A stretch of DNA of 64,000 nt from the NCBI GenBank assembly GCA_001931875.2, contig MSJH02000814.1:62001-126000 (forward strand), read 5' to 3'. Origin of the DNA: Byssochlamys sp. IMV 00236 (taxonomy: Eukaryota > Ascomycota > Eurotiomycetes > Eurotiales > Thermoascaceae). Under the pieces are notes generated by a model. That model made no database searches. It saw only the letters and a program-made list of their open reading frames with translations, and was not told where the DNA came from. Every line of letters starts with the position of its first letter. The first letter of the stretch is position 1. A program made the translations under genes and the position numbers. Positions 1-12,590 of the stretch are shown piece after piece.

Positions 1-2005
1 GATTAATTCAGTCTCTATAAAGTATATAGATTATCTCTTCTTTTACTATCTTAGAGAATTATTAAGTATTTTTAATCTTTATCTATAGCTAATATAGAAT
101 ATAATATCTCTAAATTATTAATTCTTAATCTATAATAGGATTTATAATATATAGTTATAGTTTCTTAAGAATAATATTTAATCTAGATATTAAGATAATA
201 TAAAAATATATCTTTACCTTTTTTATTATTTTTTTAAAGTTAATAATATAGATCTTTACTTTAAATAATCTATACTTCTAAATTTTATATCTATTAATAG
301 ATTTAAAGTTTATATACTACTAGAAGTTTAAAAGAATTCTATAATATATAGCTATATCTAGGCTAATATAACAATAGGCTAATCTAGAATTAATAAAGGC
401 CTTATTTTTAAATATGCTATTAAGAAGGTATAGTTATACTAAGGTATATAAAAATTCTTTTTTTAGTTTAAACTCTTTATTATAAAGGGCTATAATAATC
501 TTAGATTTTCTTTTTTTAAAAAAATCTTTTTTTTTAAGCATAATTTAAATCTTTATATATAGCTTATTTTACTATAATTAAAGCAGTAGCCTTCTTTTTT
601 AAACTAATCTTATTCTGCTAATAATCTAAATTTCTTCTTTTTTTAAGATTTAGTTAACTCCGTATATTAGTTATTAGTCTCCTTCTTCTTTTACCTTAAA
701 AGAGAGTCCTTTAATATATTCTATATTAATCTACTTATATTTGGCGAAGTAAATTAACTTATAATCTTATTCTTCTTTTAGTTTATCTCTTAATTAATAG
801 CTAAAAACACTAATTAATTAAGATTTATTAGAAGGTCTTAATAGTTTAGCAACCTTATTTAAACCTTAAATTATAGTTTTATATAAAAGATATAAAACTA
901 GATAATTCTATTATAATTAAACCCTTTATCTTAATTTAACTCCGCTTAAGCCTGCTTAAAATAATATAAGAAGGCTTAGGCAATTTAATTAAAATATTAG
1001 ATTAAGGTATAAAAGTAATTTATTATATTTTATCCTTAGTAATATAAATTATTAAGTAAATCTAGTAATTAACCCTTAAATCCTTTCTAAATTAATATTT
1101 AAAAGTTAGGATTTTCTTGCTAATAGATTTAAGACTAAGCTAATTCCCTATCTAGTAATACTATAATATAAGTAATCTTCTTAATTTTATTTTTAAATAA
1201 TAAAATATTATAAGCTAAGTATTTATTTATATACTAGTATTACTAGTAATAAGCATTAAATATAATAACTTTATACCTTTATAGTTTTAATAGCTTAAGC
1301 CTTAGCTGCTTATTAGTATAACTAGCAGCAAGAAGCTATAGAAGGTCTCTCTTTATTAATAGTTTATTTTTTATTTAAGCTTACTTTATCCCTAGGCCTA
1401 TTAGAGTATTTTTTAAGGTTTATAAGCTAGTTTTAGCAATTAATTACTGTGAGTTAGGTTTAGCGCTCTTTAAACCCTTTAGAGTATATATTATAGGCTA
1501 AGCGCTAGGACTCTTATCCCTTAAATTATAGGATATATTAGTACTACTATTTATATCGCTAGGTTAAGTAATTTAAACTATAAGAAACAGAGGTTTCTAA
1601 AGATTATTAGTAAATTATTTTACTAATAATTATAATAAGAGAAGTAGCAGCTTTATATATTTAGCTTAAAGAAGGGTTTACTAATAAAATAAAAGGTTAA
1701 CTATTATAATAAAGGGTCTAATTAGTATAAAGAAAGGTTTACGCCGGAGGGTTCTAATAATAAAGAGTCTATATAAATAAAGAAATAGTAGGGTATATAT
1801 TATATTAAAATAAATTATTAGCTTTTAATAAGATAGCAATCTGGAGCCTATTTATATTCTAAATCTTAAGCACTTCTTAGCTTTATCTTATATAAATCCT
1901 AAAAGCGGGGAAAGCAGGGTTTAACTAATTACCTCAGTATTATATTTAGATTTAGGGCTTCGCTGCAGTCCTGCGAGCTTATACTCTAGCGGGGAGCTAG
2001 GGGCA

Positions 2006-2155
2006 TAATAATAATTAGTAATAAGGATTAATATTCTAACTTAAGTTAGATTATTATTATATCTTAGCTTATTTACTAAATAAGTTATAATTAGTAATAA
2101 GAGCTAATATTTTAACTTAAGTTAAATTATTACTATACTAAATAAGTTATAATTA
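2006..2155. repeat. Tandem duplication, about 75 bp, two copies
   Basis: Two adjacent copies share the pattern ATAATTAGTAATAAG, then TAATAT, then a TAACTTAAGTTA palindrome, then TTATTA, then CTAAATAAGTTATAATTAG. The copies differ by point changes and a short indel. Each carries one copy of the dispersed palindrome described separately (2,035 and 2,111). Confidence 0.6.
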
Positions 2156-2156
2156 G

Positions 2157-2390
2157 CCTTAATCTATAAGAAATTAGAGTAATATTTCTTTACCTGCATA
2201 GATTGCTAGAATTTAATACTTATTTCTCTATCTATATTTAACTTATAAAGAATTAAAATAATATTTCTTTACTTATTTAAACCTGCTAAAATTTAATATC
2301 TTTTTTTATCCTTAATCTATAAAGAATTAAAATAATATTTCTTTACCTATATAGACCCGCTAAAAATCTAATACTTATTTTTATACTCTT
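2157..2390. repeat. Three tandem copies of a 74-79 bp unit
   Basis: The core AATATTTCTTTAC starts at 2,181, 2,260 and 2,334. It is preceded each time by TATAA-G-AATTA-A-TAAT and followed by an A/T-rich spacer and GCTA-AA-TTTAATA. The three copies are diverged by transitions, as expected after RIP of a tandem array. Confidence 0.65.
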
Positions 2391-3671
2391 TATCTACTAT
2401 ATATCTGTTATAATTAATAGAACTAGACTAAAAAAAATCTAACTTAAGTTAGATTTAGATTTTTAGCTATATCTTATAAGAAGGTTATAATAGCTTTAGC
2501 TACTAATATCTTTTAAAAGGTAACTAAGAATATTATTATTATAGATACTATTAAAGAAGATAAGATTACCTTAATGCTAATAAAGACTTTTTTAGATATT
2601 ATAATCCTTAGTATTAAATACCTTAAAACTAAGTAGAAAAATTTATTAAATAGAGACCTAAATTAAAAATATATCTAGACTCTATATAAGGATTTTAGCT
2701 AAAGAATTAAGTAATTTAAGCCTAAGTTATAGCTAAAGATAATTATAAGTAAGTCTTCTTTCTAGAAAATATTAGAGGCCTATTAGTATCTTTTTATAAA
2801 AGAGATAGATATAATAATTATTAGAAATAAGATATATTTAAGGAAAAGCTTTACAATTAATAATTTTATATTCTTATTAAAACTACTAAAAAATATAGAG
2901 CAGCTAGTATTATAATTTAGACAATATTAAAGATAGGCTCTTTTATTAGTATTAAAAGATTAAGCTATAATAGTAATAAAGAATGTAATAAATATTAATA
3001 GTAAGAAAATTAAATATTTATACCTAGAGATAAGCTATTCTAACTTAAGTTAGATTTCTCCTAATATATCTCTAGGCTTATATTTAGGCCGTTAATTTAT
3101 ATAATATAGATATAATAAATAATAATCTGCTATTAATACTCTAGGCTAATAAAGTTAATTTTTTTAAAGTAAATATTAAGGGAAAAATAATAGCTATCTT
3201 TATTTATTAATAGAATAATAAGCTTACTAAAATAAAATAATAGCGCTTCTTTAAGCTAAAGGCTTTTAAGAAGTATATCTATTAAAAACTTAGAATTTAA
3301 ATTACTTACTCTATATAACCCCTTATTATCTTATATTATTTAGTCTAGTAGAATTAAGTTTAGTAATATATAAAGATATAATATAGTACTTTTTATTTTT
3401 TATAAATTATAAGAGAATTAATAATTAATTAAAAACTTAATTATATAAGTAGATAATAAATATTTATTAAGTATTAAATTCTAACTTAGGTTAGTTTTAA
3501 AACTCTTAGTTTAAATAATTCTTTTACTTTACTAATATAATCTTAGACTCTATAATAACTAAGGCTAGTAGGGCTAATTAAAGGCTTATTATTAACTATT
3601 ACTGTAATCTATTAGACTATAATTTATAAATATTATTTTTTCCTACTATTATAGATTATAAGTCTAGATAT

Positions 3672-4012
3672 TATTATAGGAAGATATATTAAGACTTAGC
3701 ATAAAGTCTTTAAGCGAGTAGGTATTAAGAAGGAAAAGAAAGGTATTTAGCTTTAGAGCTTAAAGTAAAGCTAGAGGAGAAGCTCTAGCTATAGACTAAT
3801 ATAGTAAACCAATAATAATTTAATACTAAACTAATACTAAATAATAATAGAAAGGAAAAGCTAATTATTTTATTCTAAATAACTAAAAGGTATCTTTCTT
3901 ATTCTCTGCTGCTTTACTTATAGACTTTTTAAAGACTTTAAGCAGAAGTATATAACCTCTTAACTAATTACATTCTTTACGCTAATTCTCCCTACTATAA
4001 TATTTATAATCT
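3672..4012 (+). repeat. LTR-like copy A, plus orientation
   Basis: This segment of about 340 bp is the reverse complement, with scattered transitions, of 6,797-7,139. Shared blocks include GACTTAGCATAAAGTCTTTAAGC, GTAGGTATTAAGAAG, the AGCTCTAGCTAT region, and CATTCTTTA followed by TTCTCCCTACTATA at the far end. In copy B one end begins TGTAGGAAGATG; the opposite end reads CTACTATA, so the original ends may have been TGTAG...CTACA as in an LTR. It may be a solo LTR or belong to a second, more degraded element lying to its left. Confidence 0.55.
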
Positions 4013-5502
4013 TTAATTAATATTTAGTTTTTTAATAAATATTCTTTACTATAACTAAGAAATATTAATACTGCGATTAAGGCAGATATATAATACTTAA
4101 TATTTCTATTCTCTCTTTTTAACTAAGACTATATAGCTATATAAAGAAATATTAATATAAATAAAGATATAACCTGTTCTATCTAGTAAGATCTAATTTA
4201 AATTAAATTTAAAATTTTTAGCTAAACTAATATATAATAGGGATAAGTAAATAAAACTAAATAAGTATATAATGCTACTTATAAAGCAGCTGCTAAGATA
4301 TATTATCTTCTAAATATATCTTAAGTAGATATATTCCTTAGCTATATTAATTACTCTTAAAGATTTTAAGTAGCTTAATATTCTCTATAAAATATTCTTT
4401 AAGGCTAAAGATCTATATAAGAAGAATAAAATTATAGAATTTCTTAATAATACTATAGTTATAATTAAGGAGAAGGGATATTTATTTAATAATCTAGAAT
4501 TTATATATAAGATATTATTTAATCTAACCTAAGTTAGAATTAAATATATACTTATATTTTTATATATAGCTTAAGGAACTATTTATAGTATTATAAGACT
4601 AAACTCTTAATAATTATAATAAGAAAAATATTAAGATTAAATAAATTTATTTTAAATACTTTTTATACTACAACTGGGTATATATTATATTTATACTATA
4701 TAACTCTATAAGACCTATATTTATAGAGATTATAGAACTCTTTAATAATAAGACAATAATAATAAGTTAATTATAATTTAACTTAAGTTAAATTATTATT
4801 AACTAACTCTATTATAGGAAGATAAATTATAAGCATATATAAACTTTAGCAGAATTACTGCCTATATATAATTTAGAGATAATAGTTAGATTAAGAAGAT
4901 TAAGATTTTAAACAATAATTATAGCTATAACCTTCTTAAAAACCTAAATAATATTACTAGTATTATATAGCAATACTAGTAGATTAAAAAATATTTAATT
5001 AAGATACTATATAATAAATAGGCAGGAGAATATATAATAAACTTAAAATTAGAAGATTTTATACAGACTAAGATAAGTAAACTATAATCTAACTTAAGTT
5101 AATTATTAATATATTTAGATAAAATAAGATAAGTATATTTATACTTTATAAGATATTATATTAATATTATTAAAATATAGGTAAAAGCTTAATCTAGATA
5201 ATATTAATAAGTTCCTTAGAATATATATACTTAATTTAATTAATAATATTAAAGAGTAAAAAGAGATATATAAGAAAGTTAAACTATAGAAATACAGGTT
5301 ATTTTCTTTATATTTTAATAAGCAGTATAATCTAGTTAAGCTGCGAAAGAAAGAAATTAAAACTAACTAAATATATTTAAGAAGATATTATTAAATCTTC
5401 TTAACTTTAAGAAGAGAAGACTAAATAATAAGTATATATTCTAACTTAAGTTAGATTTTATAATTATTAATCTTAGAAATACCTCTAAAGATTAGTCTAT
5501 AG

Positions 5503-5630
5503 ATATAATAGAGCAAAATATAATAAGTATAATAAAGTAAAATATAATAGGTAGAATAAAGTAAAGCATAATAATAGGCGGAATAAAATAGAGTATAATA
5601 ATAGATAGAATAGAATAGAATATAATAGAT
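5503..5630. repeat. Minisatellite, about 27-29 bp unit, four to five copies
   Basis: The units follow the pattern AGAATAAAGTAAA-ATATAATAGGT with small differences. Later units read GGAATAAAATAGAGTATAATAATAGAT and AGAATAGAATAGAATATAATAG. The array is purine-rich on the plus strand and lies inside the RIP block. Confidence 0.6.
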
Positions 5631-6639
5631 TAAGATATTATTACTAATTTATTTTAAAAGGCTAAGATTATAGTTTATTAATTTATCTTAGTTTAAGAAT
5701 ATAAAAGAATTATAACTAATACAGGAGAGCCTATAAAAGATTTATTTAAGCTATTCTCTCTTCTTTTTAGTAAGAAAAAAAAAGAGCTAAAAAAAATTAA
5801 ATAAAGATTAAAAAATATATCTACCTTTAATAAAAGAAAAAAAAGAAATAAAAAGTTTTAAAAATAAGATTATTTTTAAAAATAAGATAGCTTCTCTACT
5901 ATTATAAATATTAGATATTCTAAATAAATTCTAACTTAAATTAGATTTAGATAGTGCTTACTAATATATAAGTTTTCTTCTTTAATCTTATAAGCTCTAG
6001 TATATTTTAAGATTTTAATAATAACTTCCCTTATTATAAGATAACTCTCTTCTCTTAATAATATAGAACCTTTATTTTTTATTATTATTTTAAGAGATAA
6101 TAATTAGGAGATAAAAATAATAAAATAGCTAGACTCTTATATAAATATAAAATACTATATTATTTATCTTAAAACCTTTAAATATATATAGAGAGAATTC
6201 TAACTTAAGTTAGAATATTATAGATATTATGCCGCTACTAATATTAGAGAGTTTCTACAACTCCAGATTACTAGGTTTTAGGTTTAAGGTTTTCTAATTA
6301 GGGGTCTTAGTAAATTTAATAAGTAAGCAGTCTATTTATAATATTTATTATACTATTAAAAGCTAAGAAACGCTAAGGGGTTTTAATAAGGCCTAATAGC
6401 TTCTAGATTAAGAAGATTATATAAGTCCCCGGGTAGTTAGAAGCATTTAGTGGCAGTAGTAGTAAATTTAAATTTTAACCCCTAGATAAGCTTCTAGGTA
6501 AAGAATATTTAAAGACTAATTTTATAGTATTTTCTATAGGATTTAGTCGCTTTATAATATGTTAATATAGATAATTATTCTCCTCTATTTAGGGGTTAGT
6601 ACCCTTTATATTATATAATATAATCGGGTTTAAGTTCGC

Positions 6640-6770
6640 CAGGTTTAAGAGCTTTATTAGGGAGGGGAGCTTTATTAGGGATAGGAGCTTCGCTAGGTCT
6701 AGCAGCTTTACTAAATCTAGTAGCTTTACTAAGTCTAGATCTAAGAGCTTTGCTAGCTTTGCTAATCTAA
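6640..6770 (+). repeat. 18-bp tandem repeats, six to seven copies
   Basis: Units of 18 bp built around AGCTTTACTAAGTCTAG repeat six to seven times. They are GC-richer than the surrounding block. In one plus frame they read as a hexapeptide repeat of the type S-F-T-K-S-S / S-F-A-R-S-S, open from about 6,625 to a stop near 6,785. A period that is a multiple of three suggests a former coding repeat, but no gene can be named. Confidence 0.6.
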
Positions 6771-6796
6771 TTATTATCGCCTAAATATTTAATTCT

Positions 6797-7139
6797 ATAG
6801 ATACTAATACTATAGTAGGGAGAATCGGTATAAAGAATGTAATTAGTTAAGAGGTTATATGCTTTTGCTTAAAGTCTTTAAAAAGTCTATAAATAAAGTA
6901 AGAGAGGAGAAAAGATACTATACCTTTTAATTATTCAGAATAAAATAATTAGCTTTTCCTTTTTATTATTATTTAGTATTAGTTTAGCATTAGATTATTA
7001 TTAGTTTATTATATTAATTTATAGCTAGAGCTTCTCTTTTAGCTCTACTTTAAGCTCTAAAGCCGAATACTTTTCTCTTTCTTCTTAATACCTACTTGCT
7101 TAAAGACTTTATGCTAAGTCTTAATACATCTTCCTACAA
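6797..7139 (-). repeat. LTR-like copy B, probable 3' LTR of the gypsy element
   Basis: This is the inverted partner of copy A (3,672-4,012). On the minus strand it begins TGTAGGAAGATG at about 7,139 and ends near 6,797. It lies directly downstream, in the minus-strand sense, of the pol remnant, which is where the 3' LTR of a minus-strand Ty3/gypsy element should be. I could not find the matching 5' LTR between 11.5 and 12.6 kb, so the element is either truncated or too eroded there. Confidence 0.5.
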
Positions 7140-10100
7140 TACTAGTATATCTTATTCTTAATTAGTATTTATATTCTCTCTTAAAATCTAGTTAGGGTAA
7201 TAGCCTTATCCTTAATATACTGTATATATATTGCCCGGTTTAGGAGTTTCTTATTTACTAATAACTAGATATAGTTTACCTTTATTAGCCTTTAATTATA
7301 GTCTATAGCCGGGTAATCCCTATTATTTCTAATTAGGTTACTAGATATTTTTAAGTAAACCTTATATATTAAGTAAAAGGGGCTTATCTTTAAGATAGAG
7401 TAATATTAGATCTAGGTTATAAATAATGCTTACAGTAAGTACTTATTCTATAGATATATAGGTTTTCTTAATAAATACTTAGTTAGTATTTATTTAAGTA
7501 TATTATTTAGATTTTTAACCTTCTTATTTATATATAGGTATTATAGTATTATTATTTAGTACTATATCTTAATTAGCTTTAAATAGTGCTATATTGCCTT
7601 TATAAGCAGATTATATCTATTATCTATTAAGAGTTCTTATAATACTCTATAGTTAATATAAATTTTATTATATAAGAACCTTATAATTATCTCTTCTATT
7701 GCATTTAAGATAGCTCTTATTATTAGCTAGTCTATAATATAATTAATTACTATAATAATCTAGCGGTTTTTATTTAGTATTATTAATAACTACCTAATTA
7801 GGTCTATTCTCTATTGCTTAAATAGGTATATATCTAGCTGCATCTAGTATTATGCTTTTTTTTATTCTAATATTAGTTAGGGCTGCTATATAGTTTAGCA
7901 GTTTAAGCAGATAGCTATATATTTTTATATATTTTTTTATATATCGGGCTATTAGGCCTATATATAGAGAATGCCCTTTAGCCCTAGGTAATTTAAATAC
8001 TTAAATTCTTTATATATCTAGCATATTAAATTATAATAAAATAGCGGTTCTAAATATAGTACTATCTCCCTATTATTATAGATATAGATAAATATATTAT
8101 TTATATCTTATATAACTATCTTAAATTTAGGGCTATTCTTTATAATTAATTAGGCTAACTAATTATTTATTAAGATTATACTATACTTCTAGAATATAAT
8201 TATTGCCTTTATTTATTTCTCTTTAAGTATCCTATATATAGCAGATAATAATATTATTATATTTATAATATTTATAGGCTAATTCTTTATAAATTAAAGC
8301 GCTAACTAATAGTATCTAGGATAATAGCCTCTAATCTTTTCTTATACTAAATATTAAAGGTATATTCTTAGAATTTTAATACCTATTATACTAATTATTT
8401 TAAATATATCTTTATAAATTAAAGATATTATAAGCTCTTATAGTCGGTAAATATTATTATTATTATCTTATTATTAATATACTAATCTTATAATTATAAT
8501 ATATATTTAATAGCTAAGAGTTCTTTCTTATAGATAGAGTAGTTTAATTCTGCGCTATTTAGTTTACGGCTGTTATATATAATAGGATATAATTAGTTCT
8601 CCTTATCTTATTATATAAGTATATACTTAATTACTTATTTTAATATATTTGTTTTAATAATAAATAGCTCCTCTTAGCTTAATTATATAAGTATTAATTA
8701 TAATATTAATGCGGATTAAATTTATAAAAAGGCTGCTTTATATATAATATTCTATATAATTAGGCAAAACTTTTTTTTTAAGTTATTTTATTAGCCTTTT
8801 TTAATAGGTCTAATAATAGAGCTGTTATTTATAAAAAGTATTATATAAATTATTAATAATAGATAGCTAGTTTTAAGAATTATTAAACTTTATATATATT
8901 CTTTAATTAGGGCTATTTAATAATAGCTTCTACCTTATTTAGTATAAGATAAATATATTCCCCTTTAATAATATATCTGCAGAATTCTAGTTTAAGTGCT
9001 ATAAAGATATATTTAGTTAATTTAATATATAGCTAGTTCTCTTATAAGGTCTGCAAGATATTCTTAATATGCTAATAGTATTCTTCCTTTATATCTAAAA
9101 ATATAAGGATATTATCTAGGTATACTATATATATTTTATTAAAATATTTATATAAAATAGAGTTTATTATAGTCTAAAATATTGCTAAGGTATTTATAAG
9201 ACTAAATAGTATTATTAATTATTTAAACTTTTTAAAGATTATGTTAAAGACTATTTTTAAGATTATATTTTTATTTATCTAGACTTACTAATACCCTAAT
9301 AGTAAGTTAATCTTAATAAGGTATTTTGCCGATCTGATTATATTAAGAAGCTCTTAGATTTAAGATAAGGAGTATTTATTCTAGACTAATAGCTTATTTA
9401 GGGCCTAATAATTAATATATATTCTTTATTCTCTCTCTTTTTTTTTAATAAAAAGAATAAAAAATCCCTAAGAGCTAGCTAAAGACTATATTAGTCCTTT
9501 AATAATTAGCTCTTCTAGCTATTTCTTTAACTCTTAGAGGTAATTATATAATAAGGGGTAAAAGTTAATATTTATTAGTTTTACTTCCCTTATATTAATC
9601 TTATATTTAAATTTTTTATTAAGCAGTAATATAGGTAGTAATTTTATATAAAACATACTTTTATATTTTATTAGTAATATCTAAAGTTTAAGGTTTATAA
9701 TTTCTATTAGAGTAATTAAGTTATTTAGTCTTTTTAATCTTATTAGTTTAATTAGCTATAATAATGCTTTTATAATACTCTTATATAAGGCTTATATTAT
9801 CTAGGCGATAGATATAATATTTAATACCGCCTTTAATACTTATTTTAGCTTATATCTTATATTAATAGGGTCTAATTAGTATTATTAGTCCTATTAATCC
9901 TTTAACTATATTCTTAAGTTTTTCTAATTAATATAGGGATTATACCTCCTTAGCTAGTTTCTCTCTAAGATTAAGTTATAGTCTTATATATTAATCTTTT
10001 ATATATAAATTCTTTCTATCTAGCTCCCTATATATAAGAAAAGGTATTTATTTACTATAGCTATTATATAGCCTCTATTAAAAAGTTTAATTTATAGGGG

Positions 10101-10300
10101 TTATTTCTCTTTCTAATATTCTTTTAATTATATTCTTTAGAGTAACTGCTTTATTATAAATATATAGCTAATGCCTAAATCTATTAAGATTTAAATTTTT
10201 TAAGCCTTTTTAGACAGCCTAATTTACCCCTAAAAAAGGCTTATTAATTTATTTAATATAAATAGATAGTTTTTTTAATTAAGTTATTTAGTATCCTATA
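7140..10300 (-). mobile_element. RIP-inactivated Ty3/gypsy retrotransposon (pol remnant)
   Basis: On the minus strand, 9,111-9,122 reads Y-L-D-N, flanked by V before and I-L-I-F after. This is the Ty3/gypsy reverse transcriptase motif YLDDILIF with the second Asp turned to Asn by a G-to-A change. Downstream on the same strand, near 8,950-9,060, L-E-F-C-R-Y-I and N-K-V-E-A-I match the connection region. Positions 8,509-8,571 read S-R-K-L-N-S-A-E-L-N-Y followed by K-E-L-L-A-I, the gypsy RNase H motif. Many in-frame TAA/TAG codons interrupt the frames. Outer limits are uncertain; gag probably lies between 10.3 and 12 kb, but I could not support it. Confidence 0.75.
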
Positions 10301-12590
10301 TAATTATCTCTTTTTTTTTCTCTTTCTTATTTTTTTCTAGGTTAAGATTATCTAATATCTTTAAGGTATTTTTTTATTAGGAAGCTTAATATAGATAGTT
10401 AATAAGAGCTTTTAAGCTTATTAACCCCTAGCATTTTTTAATCTAATAATAGCTGGCCTAATTGCCTTATTATATAAGACTGCCTAATATTTACTCTACC
10501 TATACTCTGTTTATCTATATTTATAATATATATTTCTCTATTTATACTATAGATCTTAAGTAAGTAAGTTTTTCTTAAGTCTATTTAGGCTTATAATAGC
10601 TACTATTAGCTAAGTAATATTTAGGTCTATTAAGTTATCTGCTAGGGGGTTTATATATCCCTTAGCCTCTAGATAGATTACTGCTAAGCCCTATTCCTAT
10701 TATATAAAGTAGATAATTACTTAGTCTAATATTTTTAATTTATTCTTATATTAATATTATTCCGCCTATAATTTTAGTTTAATATCTTTTATAATCTTTT
10801 ATAAGATTATTTTTTTTAATAAGTTAATATTTAATAATAGGATAATCTCTTATAATATTAATATATATTCTTAGAAGGGCTAGGATCTTTATTTATAGTT
10901 TTTATATTATTCTTAGTATTTTTTTTAATTATTATAGTTCTAAAAGTTATTTAAAAGCTATTTCTAAAATTTCTATAATATATTAATATTAGCTATTTTT
11001 TCTTTCTTAGCTCTTATATAGAGGTTTAATTATTTAATCTCTGTATTATCTTATAGATAATCTTAGGCTAGTATTACCTTTTACCGCTTAGTAGCTACTT
11101 AGCCTATTAAATCTTTCTTATCCTTAAAATATTATTTTACCTTATTAATTTATCTTAATACTATATTATTTCTAATCTAACTATTATATTTTAAAATATA
11201 TACTAGCTTAAATATTTTGTAATAGGTTATTACTGCAGCTAAATTTAAATTATTATTTTTTTTAAATAGGGGTAATATTATGCTAACTAGAGTAATAGCA
11301 TTTAGACTAGCTAATAATATTAGCTGCTTATCTTTTTTATTCTATAATATATATGCCTGCTATATATATATTTATTATATTTATATCTGCTCTACTATTT
11401 TTAAACCTAGCTATTTTAATTAGCTATAATATTTAAGAAGTATAATTAAGGCTAATCCCTAGAATAGTTTATATACCTCTAGGCTTAGCAGTACTATTTA
11501 TACTAGCTCTTATACCTATTATAGCTATAGCTATAATTAAGATTATAATTATTATTCTATAGTTATTATTTCTTTAAGCACTTTATATTAAATAGGTTAG
11601 AGTTATAGATTAGGATATAATCCTTAGATAAGTTAAGAATATAAGAATTCTTATTATATCCCTTATAATTAGTTAGTAAGATATAGCTTTAGGCTATTAT
11701 CCTTTTATAGATTTATCGCTTAAGCAGTTTTAGTATAATATATTACTAGATATAAATTTATCTATAAAAGATTATATACCTCTTTTATCTAAGTAAATAT
11801 ATCTCTTATTTATATATTCTATAGGATTATAAGATTAGTTTTATAATAAGGCTAGGCTTTATTATATAAATAAGCAAGCCGATTAACTAAGCTAATTAAT
11901 TCTCTTAATTAAGAAAGCCGCTCGCTTAGTTGCTTAAATTATATAATATCTTAATATTATAGGCTCTATATATTGCCTATAATAAGTATTAGGGATAAAT
12001 ATAAATATAAGCGCAGAGGTAAGTAAAGAAGTAGATATTAATAATAAATACTAAAGATTTAAAATAAATATATATTATAAAGGCACTAGTAGCCGCTATT
12101 AATATATAAAATAGCCTAGTATTATAATAAACTTTAAAGGATTATAGTACTATAAAGTAAAAATAGAAATAGATCTTATAGATAAAGTATTTCCTATAAT
12201 AAAAGTAAAATATATATATATTTATAAAATAAACTAGATATTAAGATAATAATTAATACTTAATTCCTATAATTAAAAAGAGTAATAGACTATAATTATA
12301 GCAATAAATAATGCCTAATATTTAAAAAAAATTATTAATAATATTAAATAAAGATATAAAATATATAGTTATAGAAGATTAGAGGAGTAATATATAATAG
12401 GGATAAGAAGTTAAAGATAGAGAATATTTAGTGCGCACTATTAAAGGCAGTATAAAAAGTTTAGATAAAAAAATAATTTTAATAAGATATAAAAGCCTAT
12501 ATATAAGCGCAGGAAATACCTAAAATAAAAGATAGTATATCTAAAATAATAAGCAGTTAACCTAAAACTATAAGCGGTACAGAATAGCAG

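Larger units (their letters stand above)
2035..6214. repeat. Dispersed 16-bp palindrome TCTAACTTAAGTTAGA (11 copies)
   Basis: Perfect or near-perfect copies start at about 2,035, 2,111, 2,438, 3,039, 3,480, 4,523, 4,777, 5,088, 5,440, 5,930 and 6,199. Five are identical and the others differ by one to four bases, mostly C/T or G/A transitions. I saw none before 2,035 or after 6,214. The palindrome centres on CTTAAG and can form a 16-bp self-complementary site. Spacing is irregular (about 75 to 1,040 bp), so this is not a simple tandem array. Function and origin are unknown. Confidence 0.75.
1..12590. repeat. RIP-degraded AT-rich repeat block
   Basis: The block is extremely AT-rich, with TpA steps everywhere and almost no CpA or TpG outside GCA/TGC contexts. 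This is the directional C-to-T signature left by repeat-induced point mutation in ascomycetes. No open frame of useful length survives on either strand. Degraded retrotransposon motifs, two inverted LTR-like copies, several tandem repeats and a dispersed palindrome are listed separately. The remainder (for example 1-2,000 and most of 9,300-12,590) is too eroded for me to name. The right edge is sharp: ordinary composition resumes within tens of bases near 12,590. Whether this is subtelomeric, pericentromeric or an interstitial transposon nest cannot be decided here; no tandem telomere repeats are present. Confidence 0.9.

Noticed and set aside
6650..6680. Telomere-like TTAGGG hexamers
   Set aside because: Only two occur, within an 18-bp repeat of different sequence; there is no tandem TTAGGG array.
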